Notes: a model not told the origin generated them from the letters alone. A stretch of DNA of 64,000 nt from Planctomycetota bacterium (GCA_012959525.1 DUDB01000051.1:122192-186191); one strand, 5' to 3'; positions 1-12,381 are shown, counted from the first letter of the stretch. A program made the numbers and translations.

Positions 1-17
1 GCCAGCCCGGAGACCAC

Positions 18-1091
18 TTGAACGTCCGCCGAATCGAGGTCCAGACCAACCCACCTTATGCGGTCCACGTTGGCCCATCTGCCCTGAAGGGGGTTCTCGA
101 AGTCGGCAGCCAAGAGAGCGGTATCTTTGTCCTCGCCGACGAGAAGGCCTGGTCTCTCCACAGCGGGGCCTTGGCGGGCTTGGAGTCTGCGCCTCGGCTA
201 GAGATCGCCGGCGGGGAGGGCGCCAAGTCCATGGCGCAACTAGAGGGGGTTCTGGACGCGTTGACCCAATCGGGTTTGTCGCGCACCTCCACCCTGATCA
301 CCTTTGGGGGCGGCTCCATCTCGGACCTGGGAGGGCTGGCGGCCTCGCTCTTCAAGCGCGGCATGGATGTGGTGCACTGTCCCACCACACTTCTGGCCCA
401 AGTGGATGCCGCAATAGGCGGCAAGACGGCCATCAACCTGAGGTTGGGCAAGAACCTGGCCGGATCCATCCACCAGCCCCGCAGCGTCTTTGCCGACTCC
501 GAGGTTCTGCGGACCCTGCCCGACGAGGAGTGGGCCTCCGGGTTGGGGGAAGCCCTCAAGACCGCTCTTTTGGGGGGCGAGGATTCACTCAGCAGCCTCG
601 AGGCCCAGAGCTCTGAACTCGCACACCCAGGGTCCGTGGCCATTTCGGCCTTGGTGGCCGACTGCGTACAAACCAAAGCCCGCATTGTGGCTGAAGACCC
701 CCTAGAGCAGGGGCCGAGGCGTGTTCTGAATCTCGGTCACACTTTTGCCCACGCCATCGAGCACTGCGCAGGCTATGGGACCGTCCCCCACGGGGTGGCG
801 GTCTCGGTCGGGATCTCCCTCGCCCTGGAAGCCAGCGCGGCAATGAGTGTCCTGGAGGACGTCGGGCTTCCGGACCGGGTGCGCAAGCTGCAGGAGGCCC
901 TGGGCCTGCCCAGCTCGCTAGCAGAACTGAGGGGTCTGCACGATCTGGGACCAGAGGGCCTTCGGGCAGGGCTTGCCCAGGACAAGAAAGGGGCGGTTGG
1001 CCAGCCCGAGTTTGTCCTGGTCCGCAGCCCTGGCGATTTGGTCCTGGGGATTGGAATGGAAGACTCTCTCTTGCAATCCCTCCTCGGCTGA
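18..1091 (+). CDS. aroB: 3-dehydroquinate synthase
   Basis: Converts DAHP to 3-dehydroquinate, the second step of the shikimate pathway, using NAD and a divalent metal in the cytoplasm. At 357 residues it has the usual family length. The NAD-binding stretch GGGSISDLGG is at about 97-106, the conserved DAAIGGKTAIN follows at 130-140, and the metal ligands expected of the family are visible as E178, H241 (NLGHTFAHAIEH) and H258 (VPHGVAVSVG). The start is a TTG with GGAG at positions 9-12, five bases upstream; because the window begins here, an upstream start cannot be excluded. The next gene starts 14 bp after the stop, so the two are probably co-transcribed. Confidence 0.95.
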   Translation: MNVRRIEVQTNPPYAVHVGPSALKGVLEVGSQESGIFVLADEKAWSLHSGALAGLESAPRLEIAGGEGAKSMAQLEGVLDALTQSGLSRTSTLITFGGGSISDLGGLAASLFKRGMDVVHCPTTLLAQVDAAIGGKTAINLRLGKNLAGSIHQPRSVFADSEVLRTLPDEEWASGLGEALKTALLGGEDSLSSLEAQSSELAHPGSVAISALVADCVQTKARIVAEDPLEQGPRRVLNLGHTFAHAIEHCAGYGTVPHGVAVSVGISLALEASAAMSVLEDVGLPDRVRKLQEALGLPSSLAELRGLHDLGPEGLRAGLAQDKKGAVGQPEFVLVRSPGDLVLGIGMEDSLLQSLLG

Positions 1092-1105
1092 GCAGGAATC
1101 AACCC

Positions 1106-2527
1106 ATGCGAGGCGCTGACCCTCTCAAACCTGAACCGGCCGATCCGACCGAGAACCAGTCCTACCCACGGGAGGAGCTGGTGGCGCTGGTGAATCGGGC
1201 TCAACGGACTGCCAGATTGCGCGGTCACCTTCAGGTCTGGGCTCTCGGCCTAGGCTTGGCACTTCTGGCCCTGGGCCTTTCCTCCGAACGCCTGTGGGGC
1301 TCGATGGAGCTGCCCAGAATGGTGGCGGGGCAGGGAGGCGGGCTGTCCTACGGCCTGGTCTTTCCCCTGGCCACTGGCCTGCGTAGCCTTGGCATGGATC
1401 CGGAGCAGGCCTGTTTTCTGGTCTCCGCATTGGCCTTTGGGCTCTGCCTTCCAGCCCTGGTCTCCCTGTTAGGCACGATCGGTTTCCAGCGCGGAGTCTC
1501 CCTGTGGGCGGCCCTCACCATGCTGTTGAGTGGCCTGGCCTGGCTGGGCTCCACACAGCCCGGCGATCTGGCCCCGGGAGTGCTGGGGGCGACCCTGTTG
1601 ATGCTCAACCTCTTCAAGGTGACAGAGCGGGTTCCGGGCGAGTACCTGTGGAGGGTGAGCATTTCATTCATCCTGGCCTTCTTCATGCGCCCGGAGAACC
1701 TGTTGCTCTTTCCTGCAGCAGCTTGGGCTCTCTCCCAGCACCGCTCTCCGCACCGCCTCGGGGGGACCACCGGGGCCTTGGTGCTCTCCATGCTGACGGC
1801 CGTGTGCTTGTGGATCCTCATGGATCCTGGCGCCGATGAGACCTCGATGCAGCACCTTCTGGACAATCTTCTCGCTGGACGCGGGGGGGGGCTGGATCAA
1901 TTGCCCCGCTGGCTACTGATGGGATTGGGAGGGTTGGGCGTGGGCTGGCTGGGGATCCACGTACTCCTCTTCGGTAAGCGGTTACCCCAGGAGTCTCCGC
2001 CCCCCAGTTGGGTTGTTCCCTGGTGTCTGGTCGCCCTAGCGCCTGTGGTAGCGGGCAGGACCGATTTCGGGCCCGCGGGGGGCTTCCTTCTGCCAGCCGC
2101 AGCGGTGGGACTGGCTGACTGGCTGTCCCGACGCGAGCAGAGCCCCGTGGGTTTGGGCATGGGGGCCGTCCTGCTCCTTCCCCAGGCCATGGTGCTGCTG
2201 GGTTTAGCCTCGACCTTTGAGCGGGAAGACCCACTAGGCGAGTGGCGCCCGGCGATGAGGGCCGAGCTACAGACCTCTGACCGAATCCTCTCGGCAGACC
2301 CCCAGAAGAGCTATCTGGCGGCGGTGCGCTGGAATCTGGAGCTGGTGCCTTGGCCTGTGGCCCAGGATGCCACGCCCGGGGAGGGACGGGTGGTCTTCTT
2401 GGATCGCGGATCGAGCGAGGAGGGGCCGTGGCGCGGCAAACCTCTCCACCCGTGCGAAGCCGTCACGATCCTCTGGCCCGGGGGGGAGGAAATACTCCCC
2501 GCAGGCCAGGTCTACGAGCCACGGTGA
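1106..2527 (+). CDS. polytopic membrane protein of unknown function
   Basis: A 473-residue protein with a polar N-terminus of about 40 residues and then roughly nine to ten hydrophobic segments (about 42-62, 95-120, 130-150, 165-175, 185-205, 222-240, 270-295, 305-325, 350-370), ending in a soluble domain of about 100 residues rich in W, P and G. The layout resembles membrane glycosyltransferase-like or O-antigen-type proteins (PMT/GT39-like), but I see no acidic catalytic loop motif that would prove it. It follows aroB by 14 bp. Function unknown. Confidence 0.75.
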   Translation: MRGADPLKPEPADPTENQSYPREELVALVNRAQRTARLRGHLQVWALGLGLALLALGLSSERLWGSMELPRMVAGQGGGLSYGLVFPLATGLRSLGMDPEQACFLVSALAFGLCLPALVSLLGTIGFQRGVSLWAALTMLLSGLAWLGSTQPGDLAPGVLGATLLMLNLFKVTERVPGEYLWRVSISFILAFFMRPENLLLFPAAAWALSQHRSPHRLGGTTGALVLSMLTAVCLWILMDPGADETSMQHLLDNLLAGRGGGLDQLPRWLLMGLGGLGVGWLGIHVLLFGKRLPQESPPPSWVVPWCLVALAPVVAGRTDFGPAGGFLLPAAAVGLADWLSRREQSPVGLGMGAVLLLPQAMVLLGLASTFEREDPLGEWRPAMRAELQTSDRILSADPQKSYLAAVRWNLELVPWPVAQDATPGEGRVVFLDRGSSEEGPWRGKPLHPCEAVTILWPGGEEILPAGQVYEPR

Positions 2528-2535
2528 ATAGCTCG

Positions 2536-2560
2536 CCGTGCGTCGCATTCCTGCGCACGG
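2536..2560 (+). promoter_or_regulatory. hairpin after the membrane-protein gene
   Basis: Inverted repeat CCGTGCG (2536-2542) and CGCACGG (2554-2560) with an 11-base loop, 9 bp after the stop of the upstream gene. No T-run follows, so it may be a weak or Rho-assisted terminator, or an operator for carB. Confidence 0.3.
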
Positions 2561-2582
2561 TGTGATTCAATGGGGCAGTTTA

Positions 2583-2601
2583 GGACCCGCCGTCCGGGTC
2601 C
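2583..2601 (+). terminator. hairpin upstream of carB, possible terminator or attenuator
   Basis: Perfect 7-bp stem GGACCCG / CGGGTCC with loop CCGTC, followed by CGATTTAAATA, a short T-containing stretch. It lies about 50 bp before the carB ATG. It could end the aroB-membrane protein transcript or act as a control hairpin in the carB leader. I see no sequence that would link it to pyrimidines. Confidence 0.4.
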
Positions 2602-2652
2602 CGATTTAAATACCGCCTCCGCAACCCACCTGCCCCTCGCCCGGCCCCCCCT

Positions 2653-5898
<3,246 letters not shown>

Positions 5899-5926
5899 AA
5901 CTCTCTACCGCTAGTGTTGGAGTTCC

Positions 5927-6499
5927 TTACTCCGACGCGGGTCGGCTGCGCGAGGTGACCTTGCAGGTGAAGGTCCACTTGTCTGAAGGGAACTCTTCGG
6001 GCAAGACGTTTTGCTTGCCCGCCGCAGTCAAGGCATCCATGCTCAGTTGGGTCACTCGCAGGCGCCGTGTACGGCTTTCCAGGGTGTACAGGAAATTGCC
6101 GATATTCACGCGCCCGAAGGCCCGTCTCGGATCGTCAGGCTTGACGGTGAAGGTCTCGTCGACGATCCCCCCGCTGGACTCCGATCGCTGTGGCTTGGGG
6201 AAGTTGATGCGGCCCATCTCCACGAAGTCGTCCCCGGCTATCTTCAGAATGTACGCTGTTGTCTGGTCCTGCCCCTGAAGGGACTCCCCGCTCTTCTGTG
6301 CATAGAGCTGGGTGTATAGCAGGCTATTGGATTGGATCTGCCCCACAATCCGTGAGAGGTCTCCCCCTTCGGACACGGCTGTCGTCAAATCGTTGATCTT
6401 CTTGTGATTGGCGTAGACCAGTGGGGTGAGCGCGATCCCCACGAGTAGGCACACGATGATCATGCTCTGCGCCAAGGTCATCTCTTTTAGGAACTTCAC
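5927..6499 (-). CDS. PilO/GspM-like inner-membrane assembly protein
   Basis: A 190-residue protein with a short cytoplasmic start (MKFLKEMTLAQ), one membrane segment at about 11-30, and a periplasmic remainder. Size, topology and position right after a PilM/PilN-type protein are those of PilO or GspM, the platform components of type IV pilus and type II secretion machines; sequence similarity alone would not prove it. The start ATG overlaps the stop of the upstream gene by 4 bp (6496-6499), which indicates translational coupling. It is the last gene of the sigma-factor cluster. Confidence 0.55.
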   Translation of the reverse strand: MKFLKEMTLAQSMIIVCLLVGIALTPLVYANHKKINDLTTAVSEGGDLSRIVGQIQSNSLLYTQLYAQKSGESLQGQDQTTAYILKIAGDDFVEMGRINFPKPQRSESSGGIVDETFTVKPDDPRRAFGRVNIGNFLYTLESRTRRLRVTQLSMDALTAAGKQNVLPEEFPSDKWTFTCKVTSRSRPASE

Positions 6500-8241
6500 T
6501 GTGCCGCCTCCAGCGCATCTTGGCGCTGTTGTTCGTAGTACACGGATACGTCCACCTCGATGGGTAGGCGCTCGATCAACAGGCCCTTATCGTTCGCCAG
6601 CGACACCACGTTGGAGCGAGTGGAGTTCTTGTGCCACGGCTGCAGCTTCAACTCGTTGAGCAAGGCTTCATAGTTGGATGCGGCCGCTTGCACGCTGTCC
6701 GCTAAGAGCACCAGGGTCACGGTGACCTTCACGGACTCGGAGCGGGTTGACTTGCCCATACCCTGCGTGACGGCGTCGATATGCCGGATGGATGGGCGCC
6801 AATCCTTTTGGTGCTCCTCAAGCAGGTCAAGAACAAGGTGGGTACCAACCAAGGCTGACTGGGGTTGCTGGATGGAAGTGTCCGCACCAAGTTCCTTCTT
6901 CAGCTTCGCCACCTCTGTTCGCAGAAGCGCGTCGACTCGCTTGGTCGCCGCGTAGTAGTCATCGCTAAACGGCTTGCCGTCCGAGCCCCCCTCGCCACCC
7001 TCCAGCTTCTTCAAGAACGCGCGAATGTCGTCGGGAAGAGGTGAGAGCTTCCCCAGCACGTTCCGGTCACCCTTCATGTAGGCGTTGGAGTAGCTGGCCC
7101 ATTGGCCCGCTCCGTGGACATTCAGCGTCATGAGCTCTTTTTGCTGAAGGATAAACATGACCGCCAGGAGAGTCGCAAGTAGCAGGCTGCAGACGGCCAG
7201 CGGGAATTCCACGCGCTCCCAGGTGCCTGCGTAGGTGAGGTTCTCACGGCGCAGCCGAGGGCTCAACTTGGCGCCGCCGAGCTCGCGCAGGGCAGAGCCG
7301 AAGGCCACGACCCAACGGCCGCGCTCCTCAGCAGGCAGATCCTGCTTGATCCGCGAAGCCTCGGGCCCGAAGGCGCTCATCTCCTCGACGGGAATATCCA
7401 TGACACTCTCGCCGATCAGGCCGGGAAGGTTCAGTCCGCAGGCGTAGACCGCCTCGATGTCATTGCGCGTGCGCGCAGCGGAGATGCTCCGGCCAAGCTC
7501 GCGTCGGATGCGACGCAGGGCCTCTCGGTTGACATGCTCCTGCTCTTGTTCCTGTCCGCGGGCAACTTCGGCGACATCTTGCGGCGTATCCTCTTCGGTG
7601 GCTTCTTCAGCGCTACTCTCCGACGGCTGGGCTCCGAGAGCCCCCGAATGCACGACACGCATTTCGTTGACCTGCCCACCATCGATGATGACCACGGCGG
7701 TGGAGTGCTCGCCAACATGTACCAGGACTTGAGCCGTGTCGATGGGGCAGAGATCAGAGTAAAAGGCCGCGTTGACCATTGCCGTGGTCTCAAGTTCCAC
7801 CTCATAGGGTTCCGCCCCCGCCCATTCGCAGATGGCCAAGGCGGCGCCCAGATCCTCTTTGGGGACTGCGGTGACCAGCAGATCTGACGATATGTCATTG
7901 CTGGCCATGACCAGATGGTCCGCGACAACATCGTCGATGTCCCATTGGGGCAGATCCTTCTCCACCTCAAACTTCAAGACCTGCTCAATCTTGGTGGCAT
8001 CGGTAAGAGGCAAGGTGAGGCGCCGGAATGCAGCGCCGCCCGCATCAATCACCAACCCCACGTTTTCCTTGGATACCTTGTGCTTCGCTAGCGCTTCCTT
8101 CAGGGCCTTCCCGGGATGGTCGGCGTTGGGGTCCAACTCTCCGGCCACGGCAGCCACGAGGGTCTGTTTCTTGGGACCGCCGTCGAGAATAACTATCTCG
8201 AATCGACGGGTTCCGAGGTGAATGCCACAGGATCGGGCCAT
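6496..8241 (-). CDS. PilM-PilN fusion / GspL-like assembly protein
   Basis: At 581 residues it begins with an actin-like PilM fold (MARSCGIHLGTRRFEIVILDGG; later VGLVIDAGGAAFRRLTLPL and the acidic KFEVEKDLPQWDIDDVVADH region that normally binds the inner-membrane platform). An insertion rich in E and Q (about 207-240) follows, then the second half of the actin-like domain. A membrane segment at about 355-378 leads into a periplasmic domain like PilN or the C-terminus of GspL. It would recruit pilin or pseudopilin assembly parts at the inner membrane. It starts 2 bp after the Spy-like gene and overlaps the PilO-like gene. No pilin, ATPase or secretin gene is in the window. Confidence 0.65.
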   Translation of the reverse strand: MARSCGIHLGTRRFEIVILDGGPKKQTLVAAVAGELDPNADHPGKALKEALAKHKVSKENVGLVIDAGGAAFRRLTLPLTDATKIEQVLKFEVEKDLPQWDIDDVVADHLVMASNDISSDLLVTAVPKEDLGAALAICEWAGAEPYEVELETTAMVNAAFYSDLCPIDTAQVLVHVGEHSTAVVIIDGGQVNEMRVVHSGALGAQPSESSAEEATEEDTPQDVAEVARGQEQEQEHVNREALRRIRRELGRSISAARTRNDIEAVYACGLNLPGLIGESVMDIPVEEMSAFGPEASRIKQDLPAEERGRWVVAFGSALRELGGAKLSPRLRRENLTYAGTWERVEFPLAVCSLLLATLLAVMFILQQKELMTLNVHGAGQWASYSNAYMKGDRNVLGKLSPLPDDIRAFLKKLEGGEGGSDGKPFSDDYYAATKRVDALLRTEVAKLKKELGADTSIQQPQSALVGTHLVLDLLEEHQKDWRPSIRHIDAVTQGMGKSTRSESVKVTVTLVLLADSVQAAASNYEALLNELKLQPWHKNSTRSNVVSLANDKGLLIERLPIEVDVSVYYEQQRQDALEAAQ

Positions 8242-8243
8242 GA

Positions 8244-8636
8244 TCAGCGCTGCGCTTTTTCGGAGGTGAAGGGGATGCCGTGGGTCAGGGCGTCAAACCG
8301 AGCACGCTGCTCGGGGCGCAAGACCTTGTCGCGGATGTAGCCGTTGTACTCGATTCCGATCGGCCGCAAATCAGATTGCAAGGATTCGTGATACGAAGCT
8401 CGGTGCGCAAGACCAACGCGACGAATATCCGCATCGTATTCGCGCAGGATGACCTCTAGGTGAGCTCGGCGCTGCGGGTTCAGTTGGAACTCATTGTTCA
8501 GCAGGGTGGCATAGCTGCCAAAGGGCCCCTCTGGAGCCTCTGCGGTAGTCGCGCGAGAGAACATGACCCCCGCCCCCGCACCACCCAGGAAGGTCACGCA
8601 GCAAAGCAGAGCTATCCAGGGCCGAGGGTCCTTCAT
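8244..8636 (-). CDS. Spy/CnrX-like periplasmic protein
   Basis: A 130-residue protein with an N-terminal membrane anchor or signal (about 7-27) and an otherwise helical, charged body with regular Leu/Arg spacing (LNPQRRAHLEVILREYDADIRRV, ...RDKVLRPEQRARFDALTHG). This pattern matches the LTxxQ-type periplasmic chaperone and metal-sensor families (Spy, ZraP, CnrX). It overlaps the anti-sigma gene by 4 bp; small proteins of this kind next to a sigma/anti-sigma pair are often the periplasmic sensor of the pair. That role is inferred from position. Confidence 0.6.
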   Translation of the reverse strand: MKDPRPWIALLCCVTFLGGAGAGVMFSRATTAEAPEGPFGSYATLLNNEFQLNPQRRAHLEVILREYDADIRRVGLAHRASYHESLQSDLRPIGIEYNGYIRDKVLRPEQRARFDALTHGIPFTSEKAQR

Positions 8637-9142
8637 CGCCCAGAACTCCCGTCCCGTGTCCCCTGGAGGCCATTGGTGCCCACTGCACGCAATTCTTCTC
8701 GGTTGATCTGATCCAACGCAAAGAGGCTAGCGTCCAGGGCCTGGCTCTCGTGGGCCTTCAGTTCCTCGGCGGCCGGCTGATCCAAGCGCCGCATGGCAAT
8801 GGAAACCACAACAAGAGCGATGGCCGCTACGGCAAGAGCGTGGAGGACAAACTGAAGGATGGGCTCTGAGTGTTCATGGTTTGAACTCTCCGCTGGAGCG
8901 AAGGGCCTCTTGCTCCCGGTATCGCCCGCCACGGCACGACGCGCCACGTGAGCTGCAAAGCCCGTCGGCACGGGGATCTCGGCAGTAGGAACAAACCAGG
9001 CGTGCAGGGACTGTTCCGCTTGGGCCAGACCACGACAGGCTGGGCAGCTGAGGAGGTGCGGCCGCAGCTCCGCGCTTTGGACGGAGGTCAATTCTCCGTC
9101 TACGTAGAGGGGCACCAGCGGTCGGGCATGTTCACAGTTCAT
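8633..9142 (-). CDS. zinc-binding anti-sigma factor (membrane)
   Basis: A 169-residue protein whose N-terminus carries the ZAS zinc-finger pattern (MNCEHARPLVPLYVDGEL, then HLLSCPAC, i.e. HxxxCxxC at about 29-36), which holds the cognate ECF sigma factor. A single membrane segment lies at about 99-119, with a periplasmic tail of 50 residues. The ATG overlaps the sigma-factor stop by 4 bp and its own stop overlaps the next gene by 4 bp, so the three are translationally coupled. Signal sensing probably occurs through the tail and the adjacent Spy-like protein. Confidence 0.85.
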   Translation of the reverse strand: MNCEHARPLVPLYVDGELTSVQSAELRPHLLSCPACRGLAQAEQSLHAWFVPTAEIPVPTGFAAHVARRAVAGDTGSKRPFAPAESSNHEHSEPILQFVLHALAVAAIALVVVSIAMRRLDQPAAEELKAHESQALDASLFALDQINREELRAVGTNGLQGTRDGSSGR

Positions 9143-9747
9143 TCGTTTAGCCCCTGGGCGAACTCGGGGTATTGGGTGACCAACTTCTCCTTGAAGCGGG
9201 CCCGCGCCCGGAAGAGGCGCGATTCTACGGTTCCGATTGAGATGTCGAGAACGTCAGCGATCTCCTGGTATGCCATATCTTCGAGCTCCCGCATGATGAG
9301 TACGGTACGGAAGATCTCGGGCATCCCCTCAAGAATCGTGTGGGTGATCTCCGCGACCTCCTGCCGTTCAAGGCGTGCATCCGGACGCACGATGCGATGA
9401 TCCGTCTCGGGCGAGCCAACCAACTCGGGGTCTTCAACGGCCTGTACAGGGCAGCGGCCCCGGCGCTTCAAGAAGTCCAGGACGGTATTGGTTGCGATGC
9501 GGTACAGCCAGGTATAGAAGGCCGACTGATGCTGAAAGGTGTCGAGACGGCTGTACGCCTTGAGGAAGGTGTCCTGAACGATGTCCTCGACTTCCACCGG
9601 ACTGGACGTGTAGTGCCGCGCCAGGGCAAAGAGACGGCCTTGATACCGCTCCACCAGTAGCTGGAAGGACAGCGGGTTGCCCGCAATGGCCTCGCGAACG
9701 AGGTCAGCGTCTTGGAGCGGAGCTTCTTGCACGAGCTTGAGGGCCAT
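9139..9747 (-). CDS. ECF-family RNA polymerase sigma factor
   Basis: A 202-residue group IV sigma factor. Region 2 spans about 27-95 (FQLLVERYQGRLFALARHYTSSPVEVEDIVQDTFLKAY, then the core-binding and -10 helix ending YRIATNTVLDFLKRR), a linker follows, and region 4 spans about 140-190 with a clear helix-turn-helix (MAYQEIADVLDISIGTVESRLFRAR). It heads a coupled cluster with its anti-sigma factor. The preceding gene ribBA ends 30 bp upstream, so read-through from ribBA or a promoter inside ribBA is possible. The target promoters are unknown; self-regulation is usual in this family. Confidence 0.92.
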   Translation of the reverse strand: MALKLVQEAPLQDADLVREAIAGNPLSFQLLVERYQGRLFALARHYTSSPVEVEDIVQDTFLKAYSRLDTFQHQSAFYTWLYRIATNTVLDFLKRRGRCPVQAVEDPELVGSPETDHRIVRPDARLERQEVAEITHTILEGMPEIFRTVLIMRELEDMAYQEIADVLDISIGTVESRLFRARARFKEKLVTQYPEFAQGLNE

Positions 9748-9777
9748 GGCCCAGGGTTGGACGCCGGAGGGGCCGTT

Positions 9778-11046
9778 CTATTCCCGGCTCTCCCTGAGGG
9801 GCTGGTCGACATCGCAGCCTTCCAGGGTGTGTCCCAACTTATCCCTCTTCGTCTGTAAGTACCTGAGATTTATGGGGTTAGGCGCAATTTCTAGCGGAGT
9901 CTGCTCCACCACCTCTAGGCCGTGCCCTGCCAGTCCATGGATTTTCTTGGGGTTGTTGGTGAGCAGACGCATACGGCGCACACCCAGGAAATGGAGGATT
10001 TGAGCGCCAATTCCGTACTCCCGGAGGTCCGCGGGCAGACCGAGGGCATTGTTGGCCTCTACGGTATCGAGGCCTTCATCCTGGAGCTCGTAGGCCTTGA
10101 GCTTGGCCTCCAGCCCGATCCCACGGCCCTCCTGGCGCAGGTAAACCAGCACCCCCCGATCTTTCTTGGCCAGGAAGTCCATGGCCTGGGCCAGCTGCGC
10201 GCCACAGTCACACCGCATCGAGCCGAACACGTCCCCAGTCAAGCACTCGGAGTGCACACGCACCCAGACCGGTTCCTCGATTGCGGGACGCTCGCCGGAC
10301 AGTTCGAGCTCGCCCTCAAGGCCGATGCTCATGGCCACGTGCTCTTTGCCGTCTACGAGACTGCGGAAGAGGTGCATCTGAAACTTGCCGTGGCTAGTGG
10401 CCAAGGGAAGGTCCATCTGGAGAGCCTCGATCAGGCGTTCGTGACGCCGCCGGTATTCAATCACGTCTGCGATGGTGCAGATCTTGAGGCCATGGGTCTT
10501 GGCGAAGATCTCCAAGTCGCCCATCCGCGCCATGGTCCCATCGTCGTTCATTATCTCACAGATCACGGTGGCCGGACGAGCGCCGGCAAGCTTGGCCAAG
10601 TCCACTGATCCCTCGGTCTGCCCCCCGCGAACGAGGACTCCGCCATCCTTGGCCCTCAATGGGAACACGTGACCCGGCCGCGCCAAGTCCTCGGCCTTAC
10701 AGTCCGCCCGAGCCGCAACCTCTATAGTCTTGGCACGGTCTGCGGCGCTGATGCCCGTGGTTACACCTTCAGCGGCCTCGATGGAGACCGTGAAAGCTGT
10801 CTCGTGTTTATTGGTGTTGCGCTGGGCCTGGCTTTCCAATCCGAGCCGGTCGCAGGTCTCCCCATCCATGGGCATGCAGATCAATCCACGCGCTTCCTTG
10901 GCCATGAAGTTGATGGCTTCAGGGGTCACGCGCTCGGCAAGCATGACCACGTCGCCCTCGTTTTCACGGTCGGGGTCGTCCACCAAAATGATCATGCGCC
11001 CTGCCTGCAGGTCTTCGATCGCGTCTGAAATGGAGCACAAGGTCAT
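9778..11046 (-). CDS. ribBA: bifunctional DHBP synthase / GTP cyclohydrolase II
   Basis: Makes the two precursors of riboflavin: 3,4-dihydroxy-2-butanone 4-phosphate from ribulose 5-phosphate, and the pyrimidine from GTP. The RibB half has the signature DDPDRENEGDVVMLAE near the start and GHVFPLRA with RxGQTEGSVDL later. The RibA half begins at about 210 and shows the zinc-binding cysteines in CLTGDVFGSMRCDCG and the RQEGRGIGL motif. I chose the ATG at 11046 (MTLCSISDAIEDL) because the conserved region begins there; a frame-open extension to 11103 is low-complexity. I see no RFN (FMN) riboswitch in the 250 bp upstream. Confidence 0.93.
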   Translation of the reverse strand: MTLCSISDAIEDLQAGRMIILVDDPDRENEGDVVMLAERVTPEAINFMAKEARGLICMPMDGETCDRLGLESQAQRNTNKHETAFTVSIEAAEGVTTGISAADRAKTIEVAARADCKAEDLARPGHVFPLRAKDGGVLVRGGQTEGSVDLAKLAGARPATVICEIMNDDGTMARMGDLEIFAKTHGLKICTIADVIEYRRRHERLIEALQMDLPLATSHGKFQMHLFRSLVDGKEHVAMSIGLEGELELSGERPAIEEPVWVRVHSECLTGDVFGSMRCDCGAQLAQAMDFLAKKDRGVLVYLRQEGRGIGLEAKLKAYELQDEGLDTVEANNALGLPADLREYGIGAQILHFLGVRRMRLLTNNPKKIHGLAGHGLEVVEQTPLEIAPNPINLRYLQTKRDKLGHTLEGCDVDQPLRESRE

Positions 11047-11373
11047 GGTCTGGGCGGGTTCGGGAGGTGGCCGAGAAGGGTTGTTTGCTGCCGGGGCAAC
11101 CAATCAGGATACGAGATGGAGAGCTAGTGGGGCTATGGGCCCAGGCCACCTCTCGGGGTTGCCTGAGATCCCCCACACCCTCTCCACAGGGTCTTCCGTA
11201 GCGCTGGGGACAACGGTGGAGAACCCAAGAGGCTTCTGACGCAAGTCCTTGCTGGGCAATGACCTACGTCGAGACATGCTCCGTATTGAGAATGTGCAGA
11301 AGTGCCGATCTGCGCTCCATTCCTCCCCACACCGGTGCCGATGACAGCGGGGCGCACAGCGCCTCCCGCAGCC
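11047..11373. other. divergent intergenic region, ribBA / protease
   Basis: About 330 bp between the divergent starts of ribBA and the protease. It must hold promoters for both. I see no strong -10/-35 pair, no riboswitch core and no convincing small gene. Confidence 0.4.
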
Positions 11374-12381
11374 ATGCATCGGCCCACCATTCTACTCGCC
11401 ACCTCAACGGTTCTCCTGGCCTTCGGCTGGGTTCACCTGACCGATTCGAAAGAGGCTGCCTCCAGCGAAGCCGTACTACGCCGCCTCGGGCAACTGACGG
11501 GACAGCTGGAGACCTTGTCGAAGAGCGTGGACAACTTGTCCAGCAAGGTTCGGGACCTCGATGCCCAGCGGCCTACCGTGGAGACCGATCAACTCCTGGG
11601 CCGGATGGATGAGTTGGACGCCGAGGCGCTCGACCGCTACAGCGGCCTGGCACAAACCGTGGATGCGAATGCAAGCTTGGTCGAGGAAGCCGGGCGCGGC
11701 CTCTCCGAGTTGCACAGTCAATTGCTGCCAGCCTCTAGCCATCTCTGGCGAGGCCTGCTGGCACCCACCGTTCAATTGTCGAGCCCCATGACCGTGGGCA
11801 GCGGCGTTCTCTTGCCCGCCACCGAACATGAACCGGTCCGCGTTCTCACGGCTTGGCACGTGGTGCGCGATATTCTGGCTGATAGTGGTACCGGTCTGTC
11901 GGAGGTTCCCGTGCGCATCTATCGCCAAGACGGGGCGACGCTCAATGCCAGCGCCAAGCTCCTCGCCCACGACAACGCTCTGGACTCCTGCCTTCTCGAG
12001 TTGGTTGGAGAGCACACCGATCTTGAGGGAACGGCACTGCCCACCCGCGCCCATCTTGCGAGAATGCAGGTATTTGATCCGGTCTACGCGGTAGGCTGCC
12101 CCCTCGGCAGCGACCCGGTCCCAAGTCACGGGGCCCTCTCCGCACTGGGCCACTGGGTCGATGGTCAGAGCTACTGGATGATCAACGCCCCGACTTTCAT
12201 CGGCAACTCCGGCGGAGGCGTGTTCGACGCCCGAAGCATGCACCTGCTCGGAATCGTCTCCAAGCTCTACACCCACGGCGCACGCCGCACGGTGGTCCCC
12301 CACATGGGCCTTGTGACGCCCCTGGGTGACATCTACGACTGGTTGGACCGCAGCGGATATGGGGAGCTGATCCCCCAGTAG
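11374..12381 (+). CDS. membrane-anchored trypsin-like serine protease with coiled coil
   Basis: A 335-residue protein, counted from the ATG before MHRPTILLATSTVLLAFGW. It has an N-terminal signal anchor (about 5-20), a long hydrophilic helical stretch (about 30-115) that looks like a coiled coil, then a trypsin-fold domain. The triad is visible as H162 (VLTAWHVV), D204 (DNALDSCLLEL) and S279 (FIGNSGGGVFD). There is no PDZ domain, unlike DegP/HtrA. It probably acts in the periplasm. The start could also be an upstream GTG/ATG in the same frame at 11302 or 11341. It converges on purH with a 28-bp gap. Confidence 0.8.
   Translation: MHRPTILLATSTVLLAFGWVHLTDSKEAASSEAVLRRLGQLTGQLETLSKSVDNLSSKVRDLDAQRPTVETDQLLGRMDELDAEALDRYSGLAQTVDANASLVEEAGRGLSELHSQLLPASSHLWRGLLAPTVQLSSPMTVGSGVLLPATEHEPVRVLTAWHVVRDILADSGTGLSEVPVRIYRQDGATLNASAKLLAHDNALDSCLLELVGEHTDLEGTALPTRAHLARMQVFDPVYAVGCPLGSDPVPSHGALSALGHWVDGQSYWMINAPTFIGNSGGGVFDARSMHLLGIVSKLYTHGARRTVVPHMGLVTPLGDIYDWLDRSGYGELIPQ

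Noticed and set aside
11047-11301. FMN (RFN) riboswitch before ribBA
   Set aside because: None of the conserved RFN segments is present.
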